The translations under genes and the position numbers were made by a program. From NCBI GenBank assembly GCA_030762175.1, contig CM060843.1, positions 111,939,369 through 112,003,368 on the forward strand: a DNA stretch of 64,000 nt, given 5' to 3'. The first letter of the stretch is position 1. The number at the start of each line of letters is the position of its first letter. The stretch is from Metallyticus violacea (lineage: Eukaryota > Arthropoda > Insecta > Mantodea > Metallyticidae). The notes under the pieces were generated by a model. The model was not told the DNA's origin and made no database searches. It saw only the letters and a program-made list of their open reading frames with translations. Positions 23,668 through 34,800 of the stretch are shown piece after piece.

Positions 23668-23962
23668 GGTCGGTCCTGGTGGTGTAGTGGTAACCATGCT
23701 TGCCTTCTAAACCCAAGATCGCGGGTTCAAACTCAGCCAGGATCGATGGATTTTTTCGGGCGTATAAATCGTAAGTATGGCTTCCTTCGGAAGGGAATTA
23801 AAGCTGTGGGTCCTGTGTCGTACATTTACGGCACGATAAAGAACCTCAAGCCTGAAAGAGAGGCCTCTGAGCAAAATTTGTCGGCCGTTTCACGCCCTGA
23901 ATTGAATGGGAAGCTGATGACCTGAAATGTTAAAGAGCGTCCGTAAATGAACCAAATCAACA
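23668..23962 (+). mobile_element. SINE family A, copy 8, near-complete
   Basis: Complete from ggtcggtcctggtggtgtag to gagcgtccgtaaatgaacca then aatcaa. A 12-bp target duplication with one mismatch flanks it: attcgtaggtgg at 23656-23667 and attcgaaggtgg at 23963-23974. The B box has one change (ggttcaaactc). An open frame through the copy is incidental. Confidence 0.93.
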
Positions 23963-23974
23963 ATTCGAAGGTGG

Positions 23975-24217
23975 AAAATGTTTATGCCTAGTAAATTGTA
24001 TTTGGTGATTATAATAATCTTAGTAATTATTGAATTACGACATGAACCGTTGCGCTGTTGTACATTGGAATAAAATCTTAAACTGAAGATAAAGAAAAAC
24101 TCAGAGGAACCTTTGGAAAGAGCATTTTTACATCATATTTAAGGGAAAAGTAGAGCTTTTAAAGCAATAAAGAAAATACAAAATTTTGGAAAAAGTAAAT
24201 TAGTAAAAAGATGTTCA
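23975..24217. other. Spacer without recognisable gene
   Basis: A-rich sequence downstream of SINE A copy 8; nothing recognised. Confidence 0.5.
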
Positions 24218-24291
24218 GGGAGCTCCGGGTATCGATCCCGGTACCTCTCACATGCTATACGAGCGCTGCTCTACTTTTGAGCTACGCCCCA
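24218..24291 (-). pseudogene. tRNA-Ala(AGC)-like sequence, probable pseudogene
   Basis: Reading the minus strand, the sequence starts tggggcgtagctcaaaagta. It has a D arm (gctc/gagc) and an anticodon arm with loop atagcat, so anticodon AGC is preserved. The T arm is ccggg/cccgg around atcgata, as in insect tRNA-Ala. Two features suggest a pseudogene: a 3-nt insertion (agc) between the D and anticodon arms, and mismatches at both ends of the acceptor stem. Internal promoter boxes look largely intact. It could instead be the head of an otherwise unrecognised SINE; no SINE body follows it. No T-run terminator lies directly behind it, though ctttttac occurs about 10 bp downstream. Confidence 0.75.
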
Positions 24292-25499
24292 ATTGATTGC
24301 GTTTAGAAATATTCTTCTTCTACCATTCAAGTCGTCATTCGGGTTTTGACAGCTCGGACCAGTTTTATATGTTAGATTTCTATGAAAGTGTGCAGTATGA
24401 ATATCATAAATATTACAAAAAGAAAAAGTTAACAAAAGCAAACCTAACATTTAATACATTAAAATAACAGGAAGAAAGATTTCTCTTAACAGTATGGACA
24501 AAAGCTCAGAAAGCATGCACAGCGGAAGCAAATTAAGAAGGAAAAGCATATATGGTGCATTTGAACTCTTAGTACTGAAAGCAGCGGTTCACAAAGGATT
24601 ACTGATTCCTTTTTAAAACATGAAAGAAATTAACAAACTTAAAAATGTATAGCAAAAGCTGATATTGTTATTGTACTTCTGAATAACTACACAGAAAACA
24701 TGTTGTAGCACATATTTAGAACAAAAAAGTAACAGTAAAGCGTTTAAGCAAAAACACACTTCTATTTCTGCACTTTCTTTTCAATCTTCTGTGCATCTTG
24801 TTTTTCTGTCGCCATTTTTTGCTCACTCTGTTTTTCCGCTGTCCTGGTTAAGACATCAATCAACTGCCACCATTACATGGTAGTCTTTTCAACCTAATCT
24901 TCGGGCAGGAAAGCAACCTTTTTCACTCACAGGACATCAGTCTTTCCTCCTGGATTCTTACTCGATAAACTTGTTTTCAGGGTTAGTCAAACGATCGACT
25001 TCAGTCGCTAAATGCACTTCTTGCTAACTAGGTCATTGGTGTTTCTGATAAAATAATAATGCTTGATTCCCTACCACCGATAGTCACGTCATTAAAACGC
25101 TTGTTTAAAGTTTGATAGAAGCTCTAGCACTGCCATTGATTCTCTCTATCTGCTTGCGGCTTTATAATGCATTGAAACTTTTTGGAACAAGAAGACGATA
25201 TATGGAAAATCTGACCTTGAAAATACCATATATTAAAATGCAGTAGCTTTCAATATGACAAAATAAAAAGTGGCATTATCTATTTCAGCACTATATGCCA
25301 AATCTCATGCTCTTTTAAAAATTGATAGTCTACCGTCTTTCCCACTCGCTACCAAACCGGTAATTCCTTTACCTGGGGGCGTTCTAAATGTTCTGAGATG
25401 TTTTTATTTTCTATATAAATGAACACATTTAATCTAACCACTTTCCAACTTACTCTTGGTGTATAATAAGATTTTTCAACTGGGAAAAATAAGCATCTA
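24292..25499. other. Stretch without recognised gene
   Basis: AT-rich. A short charged reading frame on the minus strand at about 24763-24875 (AEKQSEQKMATEKQDAQKIE then KKVQK and a stop) stands out but has no identifiable partner upstream. Confidence 0.45.
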
Positions 25500-26245
25500 T
25501 CTTAGCTTCAATCTCATCATTTGATGTCCATCTTTTTCAGGTTTGGAAACAAAAAGTAATTATCGAGCGCCAAATCTGGCGAATATGTCGAATGTGGAAG
25601 CACTTGGAAGCGAAAGTAATGTAGTTTTGCAGCAAAAATCCCATACTTGTGTGAATGTGCATTATCATGAGGGAAGAGAACTTTCTTTTTCTCAAGGTGT
25701 GGACGTTTAGCCTGAATAGCCATGCTTCAGTTGTTTCAGTAGTGAAGCGTAATTCTCCCCGGTGATGATTCTGCACGTCTGGAAGCACTACACCATGAGA
25801 GTCGCTGAAAACCGTGGCCATGACTTCCTGAAGATGGAACCGTTTTCACTTTCACCTATTGCCCCCTTTGTTTGCACTGCTCCTTCGTCTCTGGCGTGTT
25901 GTGATGAATCCATACTGTTATGAAACGTGGAAAAACTCAATGGCATTGTGTTAAACAAGTCTAAACTCTCTTGCGAAATGTTCATTCCAATGCATTTTTG
26001 TACCATTGTTAACATCGCGACGCCTATAGTTCGGAAAGCTTTTTCATCCCAAAACTTTGTGTGAAATATAGTGGACATGGCCTATCGAGGTCTTTGCAAT
26101 TTCAGCCTACTCGGCGAACATTGAGTACTACATTGTGAATGTTTGTCACAATCTCGTCGATCGTAGTTGGGACGCCCTGAGGGCTCATTTATGTTGAATA
26201 TATGTGCGACCATGCTTAAATTCAGTATCATTTTTTTAACCGTCG
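25500..26245 (-). pseudogene. Second mariner lineage, degenerate transposase
   Basis: Minus-strand frames, from about 26240 downward, give EFKHGRT, GRPTTIDEIVTNIHNVVLNV and LTMVQKCIGMNISQESLDLF. In a shifted frame they continue with WIHHNTPETKEQCKQ (just after the first catalytic aspartate), then MATVFSDSHGVVLPD, KRPHLEKKKVLFPHDNAHSH (second aspartate) and YSPDLALDNYFLF. The spacing between the second and third catalytic positions is 34 residues, as in mariners. The third position is asparagine instead of aspartate, and several frameshifts are present. The WIHH-TPETK pattern is known from irritans-type mariners, so it is not the same lineage as M1-M5. Terminal repeats were not identified. Confidence 0.82.
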
Positions 26246-26589
26246 AAAACAAAGAGGAAGAATTAAAGTATTGTGAAATCTAACTCCGTTTTCTTTCTGG
26301 TTGGGTTAAACCCTTCAAAACACAGTATTCTATCACAGCCCATATTTAAATTTTAATCCATTTTGTAGAACATTTAACACTAGTTTTTTTACACGATCTT
26401 CACAAACAAGGATCTACACTTAGGCGTCTGAAACTTTACAGAGCTCCATCTAAAGGGCGGTACTATCAAAATTTGGCCATCTTCACGACACCTCAGAGTC
26501 AGGCCAGAACTTTTAGAATACCCTAACACTCTTAACAATAATGAAAATATTGTCAAACATTTGAATCGAATTTATTCCATTTTTAATGT
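26246..26589. other. Spacer without recognisable gene
   Basis: May contain the eroded end of the mariner to its left; no inverted repeat identified. Confidence 0.45.
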
Positions 26590-27055
26590 AATCATTACTT
26601 GTACTGGAAGTTGCCACCATCTGCATCCAGACAGAACTGAACCCTGCACAGCATATTTTGGCAAGTTATTGCCAATGTGTCCATCCACTCTCACTGCTTC
26701 TTAAAGTAGGCTTTCAAGGGGTCTGTGGTTCGCGGTTTGTTGCTGTGAACTCTACCTTTCATAAAAAAATAATCAGGCAATTTCCGATCATGCAAGCGAT
26801 TTGGACAAAGTCCCCGATTTCTGTGAAAGTCGGCGCAGAGATTTCTTGGGACAGTAAATGGTCCTGCACATTCCGCACCCTTTCCTCTGACATTGTGGAC
26901 GGTGTTTTGCATGATCATCCAGTAAAAATTGGTACCCAGTTTCTTCGCTAATGCCCCAAATAAAAAAGTCGGCCTCCAACATTCCCCTACAAATTGCTGT
27001 CGGAATGATTTTTGTCTTATGTTTTCCAATAACTGCGATAGAAAAACACTCACCG
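26590..27055 (-). pseudogene. Tc-like transposase remnant
   Basis: The minus strand reads KLPDYFFMKGRVHSNKPRT then TDPLKA (26691-26790), which resembles the DFFLWGxxKxxVYxxKPRTxxELK block behind the last catalytic aspartate. In another frame it ends with a DADGGNFQY-like C-terminus near 26600-26630, comparable with DADGGHFEQLL of the element at 9.5 kb. Upstream parts to about 27055 are open but only weakly similar. Extent and family are uncertain. Confidence 0.5.
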
Positions 27056-29979
27056 CTCAAGAGTATACTAATACATTTTTCAGCTATCTTGTATGAGCTC
27101 ACACGTACAGGAATTCTCACCAACTATATCCATATTAGTAGCCTCTCAGCCGAATGACTTAAAACGGGACCAGGAGAGAGGAGACATACTGAGGATATAT
27201 GCTGACTTGAGGATTGCTTCTTCTGTGTCGCAACGCTATGCTCCACACTACAGACATGTTTCTCACACAACAAAAGTATTTAGGTTCAAATTTCCGTGCA
27301 ATATCCTCATTGATGTTAAAATTACTAAAGGAATAGCAGGTTCGGCGGCGAGTGGTACACCTGAAATATGACAAGAGCTTGTTACTAATCCCTAACAAGA
27401 ATTAGTTAAAAGTAAGTGATAATGTTAAAGTTCCGTCACACCCGACGTGACGCTGTTATCCAGTGCTATAAATTTCTGTGGCATTTTCTTCAGAAATGCC
27501 CAGGGAGCATTTTCTTCAGAAGCGAAGAACTGAGGTCTGGTAATGCCACCAGGCAGTGTGAGGTCTTTGCAAAGTAGTGAGTGGGCCTTTACGGTATTGC
27601 TATGGGTGTTTCATTAACCATCGGTTCCTGGTCTTTTCTTATGCAATCGTTTCTTATCGTTGCGGTCACAAACGTCGCAGATGACAATGACCTGAGAGGC
27701 CGATTCTGCTGTTTTCTCTCTCACGGAGTCGTGGGATCAGGGAGAAGGGAAGGTGTCGTTAGAAGAACATTTCTTTGCACTGATCGTCGAGTTTATTTTC
27801 ACCATGGTTAGCTGGATGCCTCTTGGTGCGCTGCTCTGGCCGCCGACGTTAATTAAGTAGGCGAACCATGCGGCAACTCACGTGAAATTCTTAAAGCTCA
27901 TGGATATATGGACATTCCGTTGATGTGCACCTGACGTTGTGAATAAATTACTGTCAGAGTTTCGATGTATGATTTATTGTCTGCCTACAAAGATTGCTTA
28001 CAAATTTAGAGATGCTGTTCTAATATGATGGAGGGAAAAGATAAAAAATGATTGCTATTAATATTTACAGGAATAATATTACGATGTGGTGACAAAATTA
28101 TGAAAAGCGAGTATTTGTTCAGTACCAAACTAAAAAACGTTTTCTTGAGACCCTGAGCGCAATATTCTGTATTAGCATACTTATCGTTAGCCAATCATTA
28201 CTGCTGTAAGACCTTTGGCTTTCTAGTGATCGCCAGATATTGTTTCTTACTGTGCTGATTAGCGTGTTGCAGGTTTTATTGCATAGATAATAATGCTAAG
28301 GTTATTGTGAATATGACATTAAATGTAGCTCTAAACTACATCAGTCATCCACACAAGAAAAACAGCAAATCCGATTATTGCTAATGGAAGGTGGCAAACG
28401 GTTGTTAATGTCATGATTATTATCAGCGACACGAAAGTTGTTGCGTCACAAGCTGAGAGTATTAAGGGTGATTATTAAATAGTTTCTGTTTTGTCCATTT
28501 CTGTAGGGCAAAGTATTTTTTTTCCTTAGCCTAGGAATATCTAGATAGCAGTATATGCCTGGATATTAGGTTTAAAACACAAAATAGGTCATCAAAGTTT
28601 TGAGCCTTGTTTGAAAGCAACACATCCACATATACTCGAAGTTTTTCTTTTTCAAAATTAATAAATTAATTTCATCTAAAGAAAAAATAAATACTTTTAC
28701 GTTGAAAGTAAATTTTAACAATGAAGCGACGTTGTCTTTGTGTTTTTCACTAGTATGTGGCTGGAAGATGAATTCCACTTTTGACAAAACTTGTGACAAA
28801 GGGTTACGCACTAAATATATGCACAATATATTTGTTTTAAAATGAATGACACATACTAGTTATTACATCAAATTATAGTCTCACTATCTATTAAATTAAA
28901 GATTAAAACAAATAGAAGATAAACACTTTATCGAGTAAAAATTTAATGGGTGGCACGCTAAACTAATAGGAACAATTAAATGATTATTTTAATACAAATA
29001 ACAGCACATGAACACATTACAAGTTATTTTACTCGTATTACATGAAAAGTGTACTCTAACACCTATTTTACGTAAATATTGTTGTAAAGTTTTGATTTCC
29101 GGTACAGAAGAAACTTTTATTTTTCACAAAACATCCTTAAACATGTCCTTTAATAAGCGTTCTAAAAATGTTTGTAATCAACTTGAAGTATCACTTAACG
29201 TTCTTGCTGTTGCTACAAAGTGGTAGCATCCTTCGTTTTGTTTGAATTTCCTGCAATATAATAAACACTCGAGACAGCAAGATGTTTTGGAGAAATGTTT
29301 TACCAAATAGCGAAATGGTTTATATGTATGTTGTGAATCTTAAACTGAAACACTTCGCTGCTAGAGATTTTAGAAAAGGGAGGGGGCTTAAGGCAGATTC
29401 CCATACTTTTATTATATTCCGTTGATGAAAAATTTTAATGGACGTGATTGCGCCTCCAGGTTAATATATTTGAGAAGTAAATCTTTGAAATCTCAATGAC
29501 AAACGCCTTTGATATTTATGACCGATTTAAGCCATAATTTTGGTTATGCATCTATTGTTCTGTTTAGCATTAAATCATATTTTATTAAAAAGTATTTGAT
29601 ACTACTGTAGTAATGATATTTATCCAACATCTTAGGTCTTCAACTAGCTGCAGGTTGTGAGTGATTCTAAGTTATTCGCAAAACCAACTGAAAAAAATAC
29701 ATTATTAAGCATTATCGTAACAAAAATACAAATATTAACTCCAAGACTAAACATTCATGCTACGATACAATGTGCATTAGGGCTGGTTATAAAAATCTAG
29801 CAGCTATACAAGTATTAAATAAATTAATGTTTGGAACATGTCCCAATAACAAAAAGTTAAACAAAGTCTACATAAATGGGGCTTGAAAATCCTTTATTTC
29901 AGAGTTTCGTGACTGTTGCTAGCGGACCAGGTCATGCTATAAGTGATCAATAAAACAACATGCGTTACAGAAATTACTT
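27056..29979. other. Stretch without recognisable gene
   Basis: Short open frames at 27093-27371, 27159-27398 and 27581-27811 match nothing I know. The rest is AT-rich without family repeats. The sequence just before the Tc-like gene at 29980 may contain its terminal repeat, but none could be identified. Confidence 0.5.
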
Positions 29980-31203
29980 CAAGTGGCTCCTCCCACTTCG
30001 ATGCAGCCTTGAATCTGCGTTTCAAAATTTAGAATACTCTGTTAAACATTCCTGCAGTGCTTTTTATTTGCTCAAATCCATTTTGAAAACACTTTCGCAA
30101 AATATGAACATCAAAAACAAGAGTCTTATAAACTAAGAAAATTATAGTCCCATCCAATGGATAAAAATCTGGCGAACGAGCAGAGTGATCAATGAACCCC
30201 TTTGACCAACCCATCTCATGAGGAAAGTGAGTTGGAGCGCCATCTTGTACAAATCATATTCTTCCGATGACTTTCGAAGATACATCGTTAATTAAATGGT
30301 GTAATTATTTAATGGAAAAAATGCAGATAAATGTTTCCTTTCAGACATGAGGTAACAAATAAGGACCCAGAACATGATAACGAATGATTTCATCCCAAAC
30401 GTTTAGATTAACTTTCTGTTATGTTTGTTCTGTCGTATTTTATTAGGGGTTCCTTAGGCCCAGTTGTGACTGTTATGATAGCTAAAGGTAAAGACCAGAG
30501 TGCAGGGTAAATTCTAAATGCAATACATGCTTTAGAATGTATTGGGTCGATTCTGGTGCTGTAGTGGTAACCATACTTGCCTTCTAAACCCAAGATCGCG
30601 AGTTCAAACCCGACCAGGACCGATGAATTTTTTTCGGGATTAAAAATCCTAAGTATGGCTTCCTTCGGAAGGGAAGTAAAGCCGTGGGTCCCGTGTCGTA
30701 CATTTACGGCACGATAAAGAACCTCAAGCCTGAAAGAAGAGGCCTCTGAGCAAAATTTGTCGGCCGTTTCACGTCCTGAATTGAATGGAACGCTAATGAC
30801 CTGAGATGTTAAAAAATATCGGTAAATAAACAAAGAAAAAAATACTTTGGCACATTTTTCTTCGTTGATGAAAGTCTGCGTGTTAAGTTCTTGCACCCAT
30901 TGAAGGTGACTGAGTAAGAAAGTTTTCATGCAGAATATTCTAAATAATAATGTGACTAATTTATTGCCTTAATGCAATTTTTCCTACAGTATCTAATGGG
31001 TTTTCGCCCACATTATAAAGAACTTGTTCTTCCAACTTCCAAAACCTCCTCTCAAATGAGCCTCTCGCAATAGTTGGTGGTTTCATGAGAACGTTTTCTT
31101 CCTGTACGGGAGTCTTTCTACCATATTGTTCACATGCTAACAGATTCCCATCTTCAAGACAACGGATGTAAAGCATACCTGCCATTTGGCTCACCGAATT
31201 CAT
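29980..31203 (-). pseudogene. Tc-like transposase gene, nearly whole but split by a SINE
   Basis: The minus strand starts at 31203 with MLYIRCLEDG and a LEEQVLYNVGENPLDTV segment (N-terminal helix-turn-helix part). LQWVQELNTQTF follows near 30900. SINE A (30544-30838) interrupts the gene. Beyond it are NSHNWA- and IRQ-like pieces, then DEIIRYHVLGPYLLP (near 30390-30345), FVQDGAPTHFPHE (second catalytic aspartate, near 30255-30220), HSARSPDFYPLD (third catalytic residue, near 30170-30140) and a GCIEVGG-type C-terminus near 30000. Frameshifts and stops are numerous. Gene order matches Tc-like transposases with a DUF4817-type N-terminus. Total about 930 bp without the SINE, close to full length for the family. 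Confidence 0.8.
30544..30838 (+). mobile_element. SINE family A, copy 9, inserted in the Tc-like gene
   Basis: Full-length copy: head gggtcgattctggtgctgta; B box gttcaaacccg; ccgtgggtcccgtgtcgtac; end gagatgttaaaaaatatcgg then taaataaacaaag. It lies in the opposite orientation to the interrupted transposase, between the VQELN block and the NSHNWA block. A target duplication is not obvious. A 173-codon open frame on the minus strand at 30408-30929 runs through it but is a read-through artefact. Confidence 0.9.
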
Positions 31204-33195
31204 TTTCTTGTGATTTCTTTACCCAACAAACAACAAACGATAATCAAACAAAGCGAAATTAATGCTACGGCCCAGTTTAAAGAATAAAGCGATTACAAAG
31301 AAGTCCTTTAAACTGACTGCTCTTCCGGTAAATGTATGGAAAAACTGAGGAAAAAAATGGAGTTTCGGGCCCATTATGTGGATTTTTATGAATTGGTTTT
31401 TGTTAAGAACATGTCATAAAATAGTAATTGTATTTTGCATACACAATGTACAGTAATTTTATGTTTTAGATAAAAATGTCAACAAGTTTTAAATATTTTT
31501 AAATAACTAAAATAAATACCTAATGTTTAACGTTGAATCTGTAATTTTTCTGAACCAATCACAAGTAATTATTTTATTGTGTTTTTATTTTGAAAGCTAC
31601 AGGAATCAGTAAAAGTTATTTAACTTGTAGGGAATTTCCCTTATGCTGCCCCTATTACAAAAAATTCAATTAAAATGAAAACTCTCAATGTTTCAAATAG
31701 ATAAATCAGTTGTACGAGATAGAATAGACATATTTTATTTATGTTCCGATTATGAACACTACATTAAATACCATAAAGCACAAGAAACGTAATTTATCCC
31801 ACGTTACAGTGCGTTATTCATATGTGTTCTAAGTGAGCGGACTTTTTGCGAAAAATTAATGCGGCGTGGTGTTAATGGGCCTCTATTTGCACATATAAAG
31901 TAACGTGCCTACCCGTGTCTCCCAAGGAGGTGTTGGGACTGCCTACTTTCAATTTTCTTACATATCTGGTATCTTCTTAGAAAATTACACGCCAGTCGCC
32001 TTAACACTCTTTGAGAAAGTAATTAATTCTGTAAGAGAGGTGAAATTTTCTATACACTTAATTTGTTCAATGTTCTTATCGGGATATTGTGCAGATCATG
32101 TGTTGTTACTTAAAACTATCGTCAAACACGTTGTGATTGCCTGTAGATATATGTGAAATTGCAGACTGCATATCTCAACGCAACGCATATCTGGTTAGGC
32201 GGTTATAGCACAGATTTCTTTCACCCAAAATGCCGGCCAAGGCCAAATTGAACTCCATCTCGAATTCCGCCGCCCACAGTTCCTAAATAATCCGCCCATC
32301 CAGTATTATAGCTAGTGATATGATAAACTGTAATATTAAGTTCCATAGTCTTTTTATTCTATTTAATTAGGTATTTACATTTCTGATTTCAGTTGCTTAA
32401 AAGGTGAAAAAGTTTAAAGTGACTGTAATTTTACTTAACTATTCTTATTATAATATTTTGATGCCTAAGGAACCAGATTTGAACCAAGAACTCATCCACA
32501 CGAACAGTAGTGTTAATAACTAATTTGAGAAATAAGTATATAAAATAAAACAATTTGTATAAATAGTTTAACATAAAACATATTTTAAAAGCATTAAAGC
32601 AGTACTTTGCTATTTATATTTAAAGAATATTTATTGCATACATTACATATATATGCAATATAAATGAAAAATATGTAACACTATTAACAATGTAACTAAA
32701 ATAGCAATAACTAGAAAAGCAGCAAAGGATAAAATACTAAGAAAAGAAAAACACCAGTCTATCTGCTGGGATAAAGTGTTCAACTCATTGCAAATTGGCC
32801 TCTGTAGCAATCTCCTTTGACCGGCAAATGAGATGTCCTCCCTTCAAGAACTTCTGCACCCACGAACAGCATGATGTGAAAGACACTTTCAATCGTGAAT
32901 GGAAAGCATTTATTTATGAACATTCTTTGATACCATTACGTTTCCCCATAAAAAATGCATAACAGAGCGCTGCTCGAGGGCTGAGTTCTCACTCAGAAGT
33001 GTCACCATCTTGTAACTGCTCTTTCGCTATTGTAAACATCGATTGCCTCGTGTCGAATTTCACCACTGTGCCCTTGCAATGTCAATCGCCTCAGAGTCTC
33101 TTTCAAAGATGTGGTATCCCACATCAATTTGTCAATAACTTATTCCTTTACCCTTGTATATCGCAAGAGGAGAAACCGACCACTTGCTTATAAGT
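31204..33195. other. AT-rich stretch without recognisable gene
   Basis: Very AT-rich around 32300-32760. A plus-strand frame at 31905-32156 is unremarkable. Nothing recognised on either strand. Confidence 0.5.
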
Positions 33196-33404
33196 TTCTT
33201 GACCCCAGTGCATCTGGTTTTTACATATGGGATCGCTTAAAGTGTATTGTATATTCTGGACCTATTAACACCGTGGAAAATCTCTCCAGCGTATTTAATT
33301 CGTATAAAGAAAGCGGATACGAAAATATCTTGAACATGTGTGGCAAAGTGCAAAAACGTTTTGAAGCTTTGCTAACCACTTTCTGTAAAACAATGAGCAA
33401 GTAA
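33196..33404 (+). pseudogene. Tc-like transposase C-terminal remnant
   Basis: The plus strand encodes DPSASGFYIWDRLKCIVYSG then PINTVENL and later KVQKRFEALL. This matches the SPDLxxxDFYLWGxLKxxVYxxPxxTxExL block and the C-terminal helix of Tc-like transposases. The third catalytic aspartate is glycine here (GFYIW). The catalytic regions upstream are not recognisable. An inactive fragment. Confidence 0.6.
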
Positions 33405-34308
33405 AAATATTGTTAACTAAAACACTCAGCAATTATTTCTCTAACTCTTCTGTTGTTAATACCTCCCGGTTTCCTACTTGTTGAGTGATAGCCTGTATTA
33501 TTTTGAATAGATTAACAGAGTTTAAAGATAAGGTGATTCATGCTAAGGCAGAAGGTTATTTATTGTGCTACTGTAGCAATTTATTTCATTGTTGAATTAT
33601 TTGTTAATTTTCTAGAGTCACAACTCTACACATTCTTTTCAACGCTTATAACGTTCCTGAAACTTCTTTTTTCAGCTATTTATTATACTGAAAGGTTATA
33701 CTAAAGGTCCATCTGTTTATTATGTAATGGTGTTGATTCCGCAATGTCTACTCTTGGAACACCAAGAGTATTAAGACCTACTGGATTAAGGACAAGAGCG
33801 TTCCTACCTCCTTTAAAATATTAATTATGTAACGATATTATTATGCAAATCTCTCCCAGGGTTGTTAAATCCCATATTCCATGCATGCGAGCTGTGTCAA
33901 CATCATTAATAAATTAGGCTCTGTGGCTGGGTGCTTCACCTTGTTAACTCATCAGTAAATTAATGTGATTTGCATTGCGTTGCCTCTCGCGTGCTTATCA
34001 CGCCTTGCAATTAGTGCTCAACCTGGCAATCGCGGCTAGCCCTAGTTCCTACAAAATGGAGAGAACCTGAGTTACGAGGTTTTCGTGCTACCATTTCTGG
34101 AGTGCACCTGCAGAGATCTCTGCGATGCGAATGAATCATGCCCAGCGCAACAATGCGGGTATTTATCGGATTGCTTGAAGAAATATGTGATAATATATTA
34201 TACACTTAAAAGTGTAGGTCCTTTAGTCCTGTTCCTGCTTCTGTTCAATATATTCATCTAGAAAGCAAGGTCATTGAATAGACGGCTAATGGGAGACTTC
34301 TTGCGTTA
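33405..34308. other. Spacer without recognisable gene
   Basis: AT-rich to 33900, then more balanced; no family recognised. Confidence 0.5.
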
Positions 34309-34310
34309 TA

Positions 34311-34800
34311 AGAGGAAGGTCCATAAGTTTCTGGCCTAACCATTTTCTAAGTAAGATTAAAAACAAACATTATATTTCACTTTTCAATATAGTTAACCTT
34401 TGTTGCAATACTTTCTCACATCTTTGAATAACATTTCAGTCCCCCTTCCCAAATAGTCAGAAGTTTTGTCTACTAAATGGGCATACATCACTTCTTCACC
34501 ACACTTAAATTTCCTTTCTGGAAGGTTCCTCTTGAGTTCTGAGAAGCGGAAATAGTCACTGGGAGCTAGATATGGGCTATAGGGTGGACGGTCTATCTCC
34601 TTGAAGTCACATTTCTTCACGGCCTCCTTTGCAACAAGAGCTGTGTGCACAGGAGCGTTGTCATGAAGAAGACGCACACAACCCCTCATCTTTCCTCGTC
34701 TTTTCTCTTTGATGGAAGCATGTAGTCTGTGCAGTAGGCCAGCATAGCACTCTCCATTTACTTTTGTGTTCCTCTCCTTGAAGTCAATGAAAAATATTTC
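34311..34800 (-). mobile_element. D34D mariner, copy M2, truncated
   Basis: The left inverted repeat (gaggaaggtccataagtttc) and the C-terminal 150 or so codons are present. Homology to the other copies stops near 34800, where the sequence turns into a TTTAAT-rich tract. The first catalytic aspartate, the DNA-binding domain and the other inverted repeat are missing. TA precedes the end at 34309-34310. Confidence 0.88.
34393..34800 (-). pseudogene. Mariner transposase C-terminal part with intact D34D core
   Basis: This is the longest uninterrupted transposase frame of the M family in the window. It carries LLHDNAPVHTALVAKEAV (second catalytic aspartate) and, 34 residues after it, the third in APSDYF; PYSPDLAPSD is altered to PYSPYLAPSD. 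The frame opens upstream into sequence unrelated to mariner (34801-34857), so the apparent start is not real. The first catalytic aspartate (GDE) is absent, so the product could not transpose DNA. Confidence 0.82.

Noticed and set aside
30408..30929. 173-codon open frame on the minus strand
   Set aside because: It runs antisense through SINE A copy 9 and into the neighbouring Tc-like gene in mixed frames. The same antisense peptide pieces recur at other SINE A copies, so it is a repeat artefact.
31905..32156. Plus-strand frame with NYTPVALTLFEKVIN, reminiscent of LINE reverse transcriptase
   Set aside because: Only one short stretch resembles the RT pattern and no other RT motif is found nearby in any frame.
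32185..32290. tRNA-like ggttaggcggttatagcaca
   Set aside because: Only a loose A-box resemblance; no usable B box or cloverleaf could be drawn.
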